Positions 44,509-54,005 of a DNA stretch of 64,000 nucleotides are shown in pieces; the stretch's first letter is position 1; the number at the start of each line of letters is the position of its first letter. Under the pieces are notes generated by a model. It worked only from the letters and a program-made list of their open reading frames with translations. It ran no database searches and was not told the origin of the DNA. Position numbers and translations under genes: made by a program. Origin of the DNA: Helicobacter labetoulli (GTDB lineage: Bacteria > Campylobacterota > Campylobacteria > Campylobacterales > Helicobacteraceae); the NCBI RefSeq assembly GCF_003670275.1, contig NZ_QXJF01000003.1:62001-126000 (forward strand). The letters are read 5' to 3'.

Positions 44509-46062
44509 TTATGCCAACTTTTTAATAATCTTATCAATCTCTTCGCTAAGATTATTCACAAACTCATTCGCCTGATTTTCAAACTTTTTCATCATATCTT
44601 CTAGCTCTGCTGTCTCATTTTCAATCACTGCTAGATTTTTCTCTTCCTTAGCAATCTTGGCGTTAATGGTTTCTATCCCCTCTTGTGAAGCATCAAAGCT
44701 CTCTTGGAGTCCTTGTATAGAATCTTTAAAATAAGTTTCTATCTGGCTATGGAGAAATTTATAATTCGCCTTTGCGTCCTCTATAACTTCCCGCTCTGCT
44801 TTATCCAAAATATCATCTTGAATCCGCATAAAAACCTTATCCACATTACTCACTTCTCTTAGCCCTTTGATATGCTTTGTAAAATCTGTATCTCTAAAGA
44901 ACTTAAGTGAATATTGTTGTAGCTGGTTTTTACTCTCATCATTAATCTTATCTTTTTCATACAAGTCAAGCAAAAAGCTTATATAGCCTGATGTTTCTAT
45001 AATATTGCTCTTTGCTTGAGCTTGAGTAAATCGTGTAATGTCTGTCCCCCTGCTAGAAGTAAGGTATTTAGCCCATTCTTCCTTTTGTTTTTTCCAATCT
45101 TCTACTGGACTATTGAGATTCTCATACTTTGTGCCAAGGATATAAACTTTTTCTGGTCTGCCTCGTGTATTATCAAAAATCCTTTGAATCGTCTGCATTT
45201 CATTGCCTGTAAGCGCACTAGCCTCTACGCATAAAATCACAGCATTTGCCCTATTGATATAATCTCGTGTAACCTTTGAGCGATAATCTACCGGATCATC
45301 AAGCCCGGGCGTATCTACAAACACGATATTTTTCTTAAAAGGAAAATCTTTAAGCGTAATGCAAACTTCCTTAGCAAAATAGTGGCTTTCACTCTTTGCA
45401 CTTGTATATCGCCGTAATGTATCAGGGCTTAGCTCCTCTGTAATGGGGCTATGTCCTATCCATTTTGATTTATGAGATTCTGCGCTGCTTCTATCATATT
45501 CTTCTTGAAATACCCCGACCTTACTTGCACTGCTCCAAAATTCATTCCATTCATTTTGATTATAAAAAGAGATGGTAACCTCATCTTTTTGTCCATAGCG
45601 AAATTTTGTCAAAACCGCTGTTTCAGGTGTAACAGAAGTGGAAGCATACTCATCTTTTAGCATAGCGTTAATAAGTGTGCTTTTTCCTGCGTTGATTGTG
45701 CCAGAAAATGCAATTTGAAAGCTATCATCACGCGATAAAAAACTATCGCATTGCGAGATAAACTCATCTATACGCACATTTTCTTGCTTATTTGTTTGCT
45801 TGTCATACTCAGCAAAGATTTGTAAAAATGCTTTTGTTTGAGCGATATTATCAAATAGATGTTGAAGCTGTGGTATCTTGGTTTCCACAGCACCTTTTTT
45901 GGCTTTATCTTGTATAGATTCTAAAAAACCTTTAATTTTTGTCTCACTCTCTTGTACCAACTCCTTATCGCTAAATTGAGAGCTATCTACCACACTCCCA
46001 CAACCCACACAAAATATAGCCTTTTTTGGATTGTCAAATCCACATTGAACGCATTTTGCCAT
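44509..46062 (-). CDS. Zinc-ribbon dynamin-like GTPase
   Basis: The 517-residue protein starts with a zinc ribbon (Cys4, Cys7, Cys18, Cys21), then a helical segment and a dynamin-family GTPase. G1 is GTINAGKS at 121-128, G2 is Thr145, G3 is DTPG at 250-253 and G4 is TKYE at 311-314 (Glu where Asp is usual). The C-terminal 100 residues are a long coiled coil (IAKEEKNLAVIENETAELEDMM). No membrane helix is visible, so membrane contact would need an amphipathic surface or the partner proteins. AAGGAG six bases upstream fixes the start. It leads the four-gene cassette. Confidence 0.85.
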   Translation of the reverse strand: MAKCVQCGFDNPKKAIFCVGCGSVVDSSQFSDKELVQESETKIKGFLESIQDKAKKGAVETKIPQLQHLFDNIAQTKAFLQIFAEYDKQTNKQENVRIDEFISQCDSFLSRDDSFQIAFSGTINAGKSTLINAMLKDEYASTSVTPETAVLTKFRYGQKDEVTISFYNQNEWNEFWSSASKVGVFQEEYDRSSAESHKSKWIGHSPITEELSPDTLRRYTSAKSESHYFAKEVCITLKDFPFKKNIVFVDTPGLDDPVDYRSKVTRDYINRANAVILCVEASALTGNEMQTIQRIFDNTRGRPEKVYILGTKYENLNSPVEDWKKQKEEWAKYLTSSRGTDITRFTQAQAKSNIIETSGYISFLLDLYEKDKINDESKNQLQQYSLKFFRDTDFTKHIKGLREVSNVDKVFMRIQDDILDKAEREVIEDAKANYKFLHSQIETYFKDSIQGLQESFDASQEGIETINAKIAKEEKNLAVIENETAELEDMMKKFENQANEFVNNLSEEIDKIIKKLA

Positions 46063-46100
46063 TGTTTCTCCTTGTTTCTATTTTATATGCAAAGACCTGC

Positions 46101-46132
46101 ATTCTACAAAAAAAAAAAAAAATGCTTGTCAA
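46101..46132 (-). promoter_or_regulatory. Promoter of the dynamin cassette with a T15 tract in the spacer
   Basis: Read on the minus strand: TTGACA (46127-46132), then AGCA, fifteen T (46108-46122), G, and TAGAAT (46101-46106). The spacer is 20 bases, two or three more than the sigma-70 optimum. Changing the tract to T12 or T13 would give 17-18. The GTPase start lies about 40 bases downstream. Confidence 0.72.
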
Positions 46133-46219
46133 GGAAAACAAAATAAAATCTGATAACAAATAGCCAAAATGACTTTTATTACACATATTGTGTAAAATCA
46201 CAAATAAAAAGCAAAGACT

Positions 46220-47263
46220 ATGAATACAAGCTCCACACACAAAGCAAAAGGCATTGCTAAACAATACCAGATTCAACTCTTAGAATGGTATGCGATACAG
46301 GGCAGAACTTCTCTTCCTTGGCGAACCCTAAAAGGTGAAAATGCCCCTTATGGCGTGTATGTAAGTGAGATAATGTTACAACAAACGCAAGTAAAAAGGG
46401 TGCAAGAACACTATTTCACCCCATTTTTAAACGCCTTTCCCACACTAGAATCCTTAGCAAAAGCAAGCCTAGATTCTATACTCAAGCAATGGGAGGGCTT
46501 AGGCTATTACACTCGTGCGAGAAATATGCAAAAAGCGGCGATTCTTTGCTGTGAAAAATATAATGCTACTTTGCCTAATACACGCAAAGATTTGCTTAAA
46601 CTGCCAGGAATTGGGGCATATACTTCAGGGGCGATTTTATGCTTTGGTTTTCATCAAAGTGTGAGTTTTGTAGATGGGAATATTAGACGGGTTTTGTGTA
46701 GAATCTTTGCATTACGCGAACCTAACCAAAAGCTTTTAGATGGGCTTGCATTTTTGCTTTTAGACACAAAACACAGCTTTGATTATAATCAAGCCTTGCT
46801 TGATTTGGGTGCGATGATTTGCACGCCAAAATCGCCTAATTGCCTTATCTGCCCTATGCAAAATCTCTGCAATGGCAAGGTAAATCCTACGCTCTATCCA
46901 ACTCCAAAAACTTCTTCTTCAACCCCACTTACACTGCATCTTTTGTTATATAAAGATTCTAAAGGCAGGATTGCCTTTGTGTATGAAAAAGGGGATAAAG
47001 GTGGCTTGTATCAAGGCTTATACAATCTCCCACAACTTAAGCTAGAAGCACTTGCTAATAAGCAAAGATTCTATAAATGCGGCAGTTTCAAGCACCACTA
47101 CACAAAATACGCTATCACCGCAAATGTATATAAACTAGATTCTAAACACTTAAATCTATTAACGCAATCCCTGCCACACACAAAACTATATTTCTTTTCA
47201 CAAAAAGAGCTAGAATCTAGACCACTTTCATCACTCTGCAAAAAGGCATTGGAGTTTGTGTAG
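46220..47263 (+). CDS. mutY: A/G-specific adenine glycosylase
   Basis: MutY removes adenine mispaired with 8-oxoguanine. The 347-residue protein has the SLPWR start motif, helix-hairpin-helix LPGIGAYTSGAI with the catalytic Asp in VSFVDGNIRRVL, and a 4Fe-4S cluster with C-x6-C-x2-C-x5-C spacing (CTPKSPNCLICPMQNLC). A C-terminal NUDT-like 8-oxoG-recognition domain (about 225-340) follows. It is divergent from the dynamin cassette, sharing the tract-bearing intergenic region. Confidence 0.95.
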   Translation: MNTSSTHKAKGIAKQYQIQLLEWYAIQGRTSLPWRTLKGENAPYGVYVSEIMLQQTQVKRVQEHYFTPFLNAFPTLESLAKASLDSILKQWEGLGYYTRARNMQKAAILCCEKYNATLPNTRKDLLKLPGIGAYTSGAILCFGFHQSVSFVDGNIRRVLCRIFALREPNQKLLDGLAFLLLDTKHSFDYNQALLDLGAMICTPKSPNCLICPMQNLCNGKVNPTLYPTPKTSSSTPLTLHLLLYKDSKGRIAFVYEKGDKGGLYQGLYNLPQLKLEALANKQRFYKCGSFKHHYTKYAITANVYKLDSKHLNLLTQSLPHTKLYFFSQKELESRPLSSLCKKALEFV

Positions 47264-47288
47264 ATTCTAAGTAGAATAAGAATCTACA
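47259..47288. terminator. Hairpin terminator after mutY
   Basis: TGTAGATTCT and AGAATCTACA form a perfect 10-bp stem with a ten-base loop that includes the mutY stop codon. It lies between convergent genes and may act in both directions. The stem is built from the AGATTCT heptamer. Confidence 0.55.
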
Positions 47289-47307
47289 AAAGCGATTAAT
47301 TGCTTTC

Positions 47308-47871
47308 TTACATTTTGCTTACGAGCATATCTCTAGCTTCCTGCATATCTGTAAGCTCCTTTTCTAGCTTTTTGACACCTGTTAGCATAAATATCAAATA
47401 CACTATTGGGAAAAATATGCCTCTAAGCAACCAGCCAATAACTTTACCTATCATAGAACCTAACAAGTAGCTACCATCAGTCTCCATTCTATGACGAGCC
47501 AATGCGTTATAATGAGCGTCTTCTGCGGATTGATTAGCTCTTGTTAACATTCTATCGCTAAACCCAGCACAACTCCACACCAAGATACCAATGATAATAT
47601 ACATAACAGAATCAGAAAAATACCCAAGCATACCTAAAGCCAATCCAATTACAAGTATGACAGACCAAATAATGCGTTTTTGAGCGATTTGACCTAATGC
47701 TGTTTGCAAATACGCAATGTGCGGGTCTATCACCACATCTAGTGTGCATTTTTGACACGGCTTATTGTCATCATCTCGCATAGCATCATTTATGCACTCC
47801 GTGCAAAGCCCTACATTGCATTTGCCACAAGAACCAACAGCTACCACATCATTATGTTTAATACAATTCAT
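47308..47871 (-). CDS. B-box-like zinc-finger membrane protein
   Basis: From the ATG at 47869-47871 (AAGGGGC six bases upstream) the protein has 187 residues. An N-terminal cysteine/histidine cluster (CIKHNDVVAVGSCGKCNVGLCTEC, then CQKC) resembles a B-box zinc finger, followed by two close membrane helices (about 65-105), an arginine-rich loop and another hydrophobic stretch (about 145-165). Such proteins are widespread in bacteria with no known function. An in-frame start at 47913 lacks a good ribosome-binding site. Confidence 0.65.
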   Translation of the reverse strand: MNCIKHNDVVAVGSCGKCNVGLCTECINDAMRDDDNKPCQKCTLDVVIDPHIAYLQTALGQIAQKRIIWSVILVIGLALGMLGYFSDSVMYIIIGILVWSCAGFSDRMLTRANQSAEDAHYNALARHRMETDGSYLLGSMIGKVIGWLLRGIFFPIVYLIFMLTGVKKLEKELTDMQEARDMLVSKM

Positions 47872-47964
47872 TTTTGCCCCTTTTGTTTTGAGTTTAAAAG
47901 GGCAAGAATACAAAAAAAATGGATTGTATATGATTTGCCTTAAAAATTAAAATGTGCGTGGCAT

Positions 47965-48047
47965 AATGAGAATCCACCACTTCAAAGCTCCACGGATTCA
48001 TACTTGCATTTTGCGCCATTTCTAGCTCGTCTTACTGCCACACCACC
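47965..48047 (-). pseudogene. Duplicated fragment of gdhA downstream of amt
   Basis: Bases 47965-48025 equal 49560-49620 inside gdhA at 60 of 61 positions (the single difference is at 48014/49609). The similarity continues more loosely to about 48047. On the minus strand it encodes the gdhA peptide [18 protein letters not shown] out of context. It sits 26 bases from the amt stop, so amt is flanked by direct repeats about 1.6 kb apart. Confidence 0.88.
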
Positions 48048-48072
48048 GGGGCATTTGCCTTGCGTTTATCGC

Positions 48073-49326
48073 CTATGAATTATACGCATTCTCGCCGTGC
48101 AGCCTAGAATCCAGCCCGTGTTTCTCCACTTCCTCATCTACACGCAAATCTGTAAAAAACGATATGGCTTTGAAAATCACATAGCTTACCACAGCCGATA
48201 GAGCGATACAAATCCCGATTGCATAAAGCTGCTCAATAAGCAGCTCAAACTCCCCGCTTATAAACAAGCCCTCACCTAACCCCCCTTGTGCTACTACTGC
48301 TGGATTCACCGCACCATTTGCAAAAAGACCTGTGGCGATTCCGCCCCAAATCCCACCAATGCCGTGCAAACTAAAGGCATCAAGCGAATCATCAAGCTTA
48401 AGCTTATCTTTGATAAAACTTAGCCCAAAGTAGCAGATACAAGCACCCAAAGCACCGATAAGCACACTTGAGCCAACACTCACAAAACCGCAACAGGGCG
48501 TTATACTCACAAGCCCAGCTACAAGCCCACTAAGTGAGCCTAGAATCGTGGGGCGTCTGTGTATGACCCACTCTAATAGCACCCACATAAAATAGCCACT
48601 TGCAGCAGAGATAATGCTAACAACAAAAGCATTGACAGCAATAGAATCTACTTTTCCAGCACTCCCAGAGTTAAACCCAAGCCAACCGATGAAAAGCAGT
48701 ATCGCACCCAAAAACGCATACGGCACAGAATGCGCACCTTGCGTATAGGGGATATTCTCTTTTCTCGCACCTACAATCAGCACTCCCACAAGCCCAGCCA
48801 CACCAGAGCTAATATGCACCACACCGCCACCAGCGAAGTCTAAGCCACCTCGTGCAAGTAAAAAGCCATTTTCACTCCAAATCATATGTGCCAAAACATC
48901 ATACACAAAAGTGCTCCACAGAAGCAAAAACACCACAAGCACACCAAGCTTGATACGCCCTACAAGTGAGCCTGTGATAATTGCCGTAGCGATGAGAGCA
49001 AACATCATTTGAAAGATGACAAACAAAATATTTGGGATTCCATTTTCATTGACACTAGTAGTGTTTGCGACAAACAAATGTTCCAAGCTCCCCACAATCC
49101 CAAACCAGCTATCCGTCCCAAAACTCAAGCTATACCCCACAACAATCCATTGCAGAGAAATCGCTCCAAAGCCAATGAAGCAATTCATAATAGTATTAAG
49201 CGTGTTTTTGGACTTCACCATTCCAGCATAAAACATCGCAAGAGATGGCGTCATAAGTAGCACTAGAAGTGAGCAAAGCATAAGGAACAAAGTATGGATA
49301 GGATTGATTGTCTCAATAAAAGCCAT
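48073..49326 (-). CDS. amt: Ammonium transporter
   Basis: The 417-residue protein has 11-12 membrane helices and the Amt signatures: DFAGGGVVHISSGVAGLVG, the pore histidines in this block and in DAFSLHGIGGIWGG, and GARKENIP. It conducts ammonium into the cell. It lies directly downstream of gdhA, so uptake and assimilation are neighbours, separated by a good terminator. No glnK regulator gene follows; instead a gdhA fragment does. Confidence 0.94.
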   Translation of the reverse strand: MAFIETINPIHTLFLMLCSLLVLLMTPSLAMFYAGMVKSKNTLNTIMNCFIGFGAISLQWIVVGYSLSFGTDSWFGIVGSLEHLFVANTTSVNENGIPNILFVIFQMMFALIATAIITGSLVGRIKLGVLVVFLLLWSTFVYDVLAHMIWSENGFLLARGGLDFAGGGVVHISSGVAGLVGVLIVGARKENIPYTQGAHSVPYAFLGAILLFIGWLGFNSGSAGKVDSIAVNAFVVSIISAASGYFMWVLLEWVIHRRPTILGSLSGLVAGLVSITPCCGFVSVGSSVLIGALGACICYFGLSFIKDKLKLDDSLDAFSLHGIGGIWGGIATGLFANGAVNPAVVAQGGLGEGLFISGEFELLIEQLYAIGICIALSAVVSYVIFKAISFFTDLRVDEEVEKHGLDSRLHGENAYNS

Positions 49327-49365
49327 TTAATACTCCTTATCTTAAAAATCTTAAAAAAGCGGAGA

Positions 49366-49395
49366 TAGATTCCAAACCTAACGATTTGGAATCTA
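49366..49395 (-). terminator. Rho-independent terminator of gdhA
   Basis: TAGATTCCAAA and TTTGGAATCTA form a perfect 11-bp stem with an eight-base loop. On the minus strand it lies 20 bases past the gdhA stop and is followed by TCTCCGC and a T6 run. Confidence 0.7.
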
Positions 49396-49416
49396 CTTAG
49401 AATCTACAAGCAGGGG

Positions 49417-50820
<1,404 letters not shown>

Positions 50821-50867
50821 TCAATTATTCTTGTATATTCTTAATTAAGTTTAATTAAAGCTAAATT

Positions 50868-51494
50868 TTATAGCCCTAGTCCCAAAATTTCCCACAAATG
50901 ATCCACTTCATCATCTTCAAGCAAAATCGTGCTTTGAGTTTGCAAAAATGCAATAATTCTATCTAACTCAAATATCCTACCACCTATACATTCTCTGTGG
51001 GCAAATAAAAATGCTCTGCCAAGTGCTACACGCTCTTTTAAGCCTTGCTGACACACAAAGCATTGCATTTGGTTTTCTAAAACTGCAAATGCCCTACCCT
51101 CGTGTTGAAGCAAAGTCGCATACATCTCTAGCACCACGCGTTTGGGATTTTGAAGGGTGAGCTTACTCGCACCAGAATTAAGCAGCTCAAAATAAAAGCT
51201 ATCAACCTCATACACATCTACCAAATGCCTATAAAGTAGCTTGATAAAATGTTGCCAAACATAATACCTTTGCTGTTGGCTCTCCCACTTATATCCAAGA
51301 TGCACGATGCGCTTGAGCTTAGGGAGGAAGCCTAGCTGGGTTTGTTCTTCAAAATCAACCTTTCGCCCAATATTTATAATGCTATGCCTCGCCCCATAGA
51401 ATCTATATAATGTCTTTATATCATTTTGGGTAAGAATCTTAACAATCATATCTTCTGTGCGTGTTTTTTGCATTTGGAGAATATAGCCCTGCAC
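50868..51494 (-). CDS. recO: Epsilon-type recombination protein RecO
   Basis: I start at a GTG (complement of 51492-51494), giving MQGYILQMQKTRTED, which is preceded by AAGGA and matches the N-terminus I recall for H. pylori RecO; an in-frame TTG ten codons upstream is an alternative. The 208 residues show DIKTLYRFYGARHSIINIGRKVDFE and FLPKLKRIVHLGYKWE, an OB-fold-like start, then a helical part with CFVCQQGL in place of a full zinc motif. RecO mediates RecA loading on gapped DNA. The recO/accD neighbourhood is as in H. pylori. Confidence 0.87.
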   Translation of the reverse strand: MQGYILQMQKTRTEDMIVKILTQNDIKTLYRFYGARHSIINIGRKVDFEEQTQLGFLPKLKRIVHLGYKWESQQQRYYVWQHFIKLLYRHLVDVYEVDSFYFELLNSGASKLTLQNPKRVVLEMYATLLQHEGRAFAVLENQMQCFVCQQGLKERVALGRAFLFAHRECIGGRIFELDRIIAFLQTQSTILLEDDEVDHLWEILGLGL

Positions 51495-51565
51495 TTCTAG
51501 ATTCCTTAATTTAAGAAAATTCAACGCATAATTCTAGCTTGAGATTCTAAAAAATAAGGGCGGAT

Positions 51566-52324
51566 ATGAGTGCATTTTTACATCAAGCCTTAAAGGCTTC
51601 ATCGGTGATTATCGCTACATTACAACGGCAAGATTCATCGCTGTATGAAAAGCATACAAGGGGTGTAGGGGGCGATATTAGCATTGGGGCGGATTTATTG
51701 AGTGAGAGAATCTACAAAGAACATTTGCTAGAATTAGCAAGTATAGAATCTGAAGAAAGCGGGTTTATACAAGGGGCTGGGAGCGATTATATCGTGCTTG
51801 ACCCACTTGATGGCAGTGATAACTTTCTCTCACATATTCCCTACTATGGGGCAAGTTTAGCCCTATGCGATAAAGATGGTAAATGCAAAGAAGCTCTTAT
51901 TATTAATTTTTGCTCAAAAGAATGTGTGATAAAAGGTGTGATAGAGCAAGATTCTCAATGTTTTAGATTCTATCTGCACGAATATGAATCTAAGCAGGAT
52001 AAGGCATTTGTGCCACTAGATTCTACACCCTTAAGCAAGTGTGGAATCTTTGAAAAAGCATATAGCAATCACCACATTGCCAAGCTTTTATATGACAATG
52101 GCTTAAAATTCCGCTCACTAGGGGCAAGTGCAATTTCTATGGCAAAGGCTTATGAAGTCAATTTTATGCTGTTTATGGGAGAGATGAGAAGATTTGACAA
52201 TAAGGCAGGATTGTTTTTATGTGAAAATTTACATCACATTTCTTCAAAGAATTGGACACTTATAAGCAAAGATAAACATATTTTTGATATGATTCTCAAT
52301 TTTTTAGACAACTCTAAAGGATAA
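51566..52324 (+). CDS. Inositol-monophosphatase-family phosphatase (CysQ-like)
   Basis: The 252-residue enzyme has the metal-binding ASIESEESG (Glu-Glu) and the signature YIVLDPLDGSDNFL, which define the lithium-sensitive IMPase/CysQ/SuhB superfamily. It lacks the usual late WD motif in clear form (VNFMLFMGEMRRFDNKAGLFLC). The substrate may be 3'-phosphoadenosine 5'-phosphate or an inositol or sugar phosphate. It heads an operon with accD, rlmH and dksA (two-base gap to accD). Confidence 0.8.
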   Translation: MSAFLHQALKASSVIIATLQRQDSSLYEKHTRGVGGDISIGADLLSERIYKEHLLELASIESEESGFIQGAGSDYIVLDPLDGSDNFLSHIPYYGASLALCDKDGKCKEALIINFCSKECVIKGVIEQDSQCFRFYLHEYESKQDKAFVPLDSTPLSKCGIFEKAYSNHHIAKLLYDNGLKFRSLGASAISMAKAYEVNFMLFMGEMRRFDNKAGLFLCENLHHISSKNWTLISKDKHIFDMILNFLDNSKG

Positions 52325-52326
52325 AT

Positions 52327-53202
52327 ATGGGTCTTGGCGATTTTTTTAAAGGGAAAAAAGAGGAACAAAAAGAAGAGCAAACAAATGATGCACCCAATCA
52401 TTGGCTCAAATGCCCCGGTTGTAATGCCTTAATGTATTATAAAGAGGTCTTCTCACAATCTCACATCTGCCCTAAATGTAGCTATCATTTTAGAATCTCA
52501 ACACAAGAGCGTTTAGAAATGCTGTGCGATAAGGATACTTTTATTGAAATTGATAAAGATTTGCGTCCCATTGACCCTTTAGAGTTTGTAGATAAAAAGA
52601 GTTATAAAAAGAGAATTGCCGAAGGGGAAGAAAAAACAGGCAGAGCGAGTTCAGTCATTGCAGGAGAAGCACTTTTAAACGGCGTTGAAATGCAAATTGT
52701 GCTTTTTGACTTTGCCTTTATGGGTGGCTCTCTTGGCTCTGTGGAGGGTGAAAAAATCGTCCGTGCCATTGATAGGGCTGTTGCCAAAAAACAAACCTTA
52801 GTCATTCTTTCAACTAGCGGTGGGGCTAGAATGCAAGAATCTACATTTTCACTTATGCAAATGGCAAAAACTTCCGCTGCGTTAAATAAACTCACCGATG
52901 CAAAGCTCCCTTTTATCTCCGTGCTGCTTGACCCAACATTTGGGGGCGTGAGTGCAAGTTTTGCATTTTTAGGCGATATTATCATTGCAGAGCCCGGAGC
53001 CATCATAGGCTTTGCTGGTCCTAGAGTGATTAAGCAAACCATCGGTGCAGACTTGCCAGAGGGATTCCAAACCGCAGAGTTTCTTTTAGAACACGGGCTT
53101 ATTGATATGGTCGTGCATCGTAAAGATTTGAAAAAAACTTTGAGCGATTTAAGCAAAATGCTCAATCCAAGCTATGCAAATCAACATCTATTCTATAGCT
53201 AA
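52327..53202 (+). CDS. accD: Acetyl-CoA carboxylase carboxyltransferase subunit beta
   Basis: AccD transfers CO2 from biotin to acetyl-CoA with AccA, making malonyl-CoA. The 291 residues have the N-terminal zinc ribbon (Cys29, Cys32, Cys48, Cys51) and the crotonase-like core: GGSLGSVEGEKI, STSGGARMQE and FAGPRVIKQTIG. It overlaps rlmH by 29 bases. Confidence 0.96.
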   Translation: MGLGDFFKGKKEEQKEEQTNDAPNHWLKCPGCNALMYYKEVFSQSHICPKCSYHFRISTQERLEMLCDKDTFIEIDKDLRPIDPLEFVDKKSYKKRIAEGEEKTGRASSVIAGEALLNGVEMQIVLFDFAFMGGSLGSVEGEKIVRAIDRAVAKKQTLVILSTSGGARMQESTFSLMQMAKTSAALNKLTDAKLPFISVLLDPTFGGVSASFAFLGDIIIAEPGAIIGFAGPRVIKQTIGADLPEGFQTAEFLLEHGLIDMVVHRKDLKKTLSDLSKMLNPSYANQHLFYS

Positions 53203-53632
53203 AAAAGACACACAATATCAAGCGGTGCAAGAAGAGCTATGTATGCAATGTAAGCAATTTGGTGTTCGTGTGGAAAGTTTTGAGCTTATGCCTCAAGCCG
53301 TGCTTAAGGCACAAAAAATTTCAGCCAATCACGCACAAAATGCCTACACGCAAGCCCTTTTACCCCACATCAAACCAAACGCGCTCAATCTTGCTTTGCA
53401 CACACAGGGGAAAAGCTATGATTCACAAAGTTTTTCACGCCTTTTAGAAACTCAGCATCTCATTCAATTTTTTATCGGTGGGGCTTATGGCTTTGAAAAA
53501 GAGTTTTTAAACCTTTGCCAAAGCATTAGCCTAAGCACACTTACACTTAGCCATAAAATCGCCAAACTTGTGCTATGTGAGCAAATCTATCGTGGATTGA
53601 GCATTTTGCATTCTCATCCGTATCATAAATAA
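53174..53632 (+). CDS. rlmH: 23S rRNA (pseudouridine1915-N3)-methyltransferase
   Basis: A 152-residue SPOUT methyltransferase acting on helix 69 of 23S rRNA. The knotted SAM-binding part is visible as LALHTQGKSYDSQSFSRLL, FFIGGAYGFEKEF and the C-terminal SLSTLTLSHKIAKLVLCEQIYRGLSILHSHPYHK. The Tyr-His-Lys end is typical. It overlaps accD and precedes the dksA-like gene by 16 bases. Confidence 0.94.
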   Translation: MQINIYSIAKKDTQYQAVQEELCMQCKQFGVRVESFELMPQAVLKAQKISANHAQNAYTQALLPHIKPNALNLALHTQGKSYDSQSFSRLLETQHLIQFFIGGAYGFEKEFLNLCQSISLSTLTLSHKIAKLVLCEQIYRGLSILHSHPYHK

Positions 53633-53648
53633 ATGCTTAGGAGACTCT

Positions 53649-54005
53649 ATGATTGATTATCAATTTTTTGAAACGCTTCTTAATGAGCGTCTTAATAAGC
53701 TTAGTGAAAGTATCAACCATAAAAACACGCGGATTAAAAATATCCAAGATACACATCATAAAGATGAGGGCGATATTGTAGGGGCAGGTCTACAAGGGAA
53801 TCTAGAAATGGGTATGATTGACTTATACCATAATGAAATGCGTGATATTCGTAACTCTTTGCAAAAAATTAAAGATGGAATTTTTGGAATTTGTGAAATG
53901 TGCGATGATGAAATTGATGTGGAGCGTCTCAAAGTCAAACCTCACGCAAAATACTGCATTAACTGCCGTGAGCTTTATGAAAAATCTCAAAAAAAGGAGC
54001 GATAG
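53649..54005 (+). CDS. dksA: DksA/TraR-type zinc-finger transcription factor
   Basis: A 118-residue protein with a coiled coil (about 12-75, including a conserved acidic-tip region near GDIVGAGLQGNLEM) and a four-cysteine zinc finger, CEMC...CINC (about 84-108). DksA binds the RNA polymerase secondary channel and works with ppGpp to control rRNA and stress promoters. Length is slightly short for DksA. The next gene starts one base after its stop. Confidence 0.88.
   Translation: MIDYQFFETLLNERLNKLSESINHKNTRIKNIQDTHHKDEGDIVGAGLQGNLEMGMIDLYHNEMRDIRNSLQKIKDGIFGICEMCDDEIDVERLKVKPHAKYCINCRELYEKSQKKER

Noticed and set aside
43744-44604. Long plus-strand open frame of 286 codons opposite the helical partner and the GTPase end
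   Set aside because: It is rich in Ser, Phe and Leu, as expected from the antisense of a Lys/Glu-rich coiled-coil gene, has no ribosome-binding site, and overlaps two genes with clear coupling.
52602-53165. Minus-strand open frame of 187 codons opposite accD
   Set aside because: accD is fully conserved in this region; the antisense frame has Ser/Pro-rich composition typical of a shadow.
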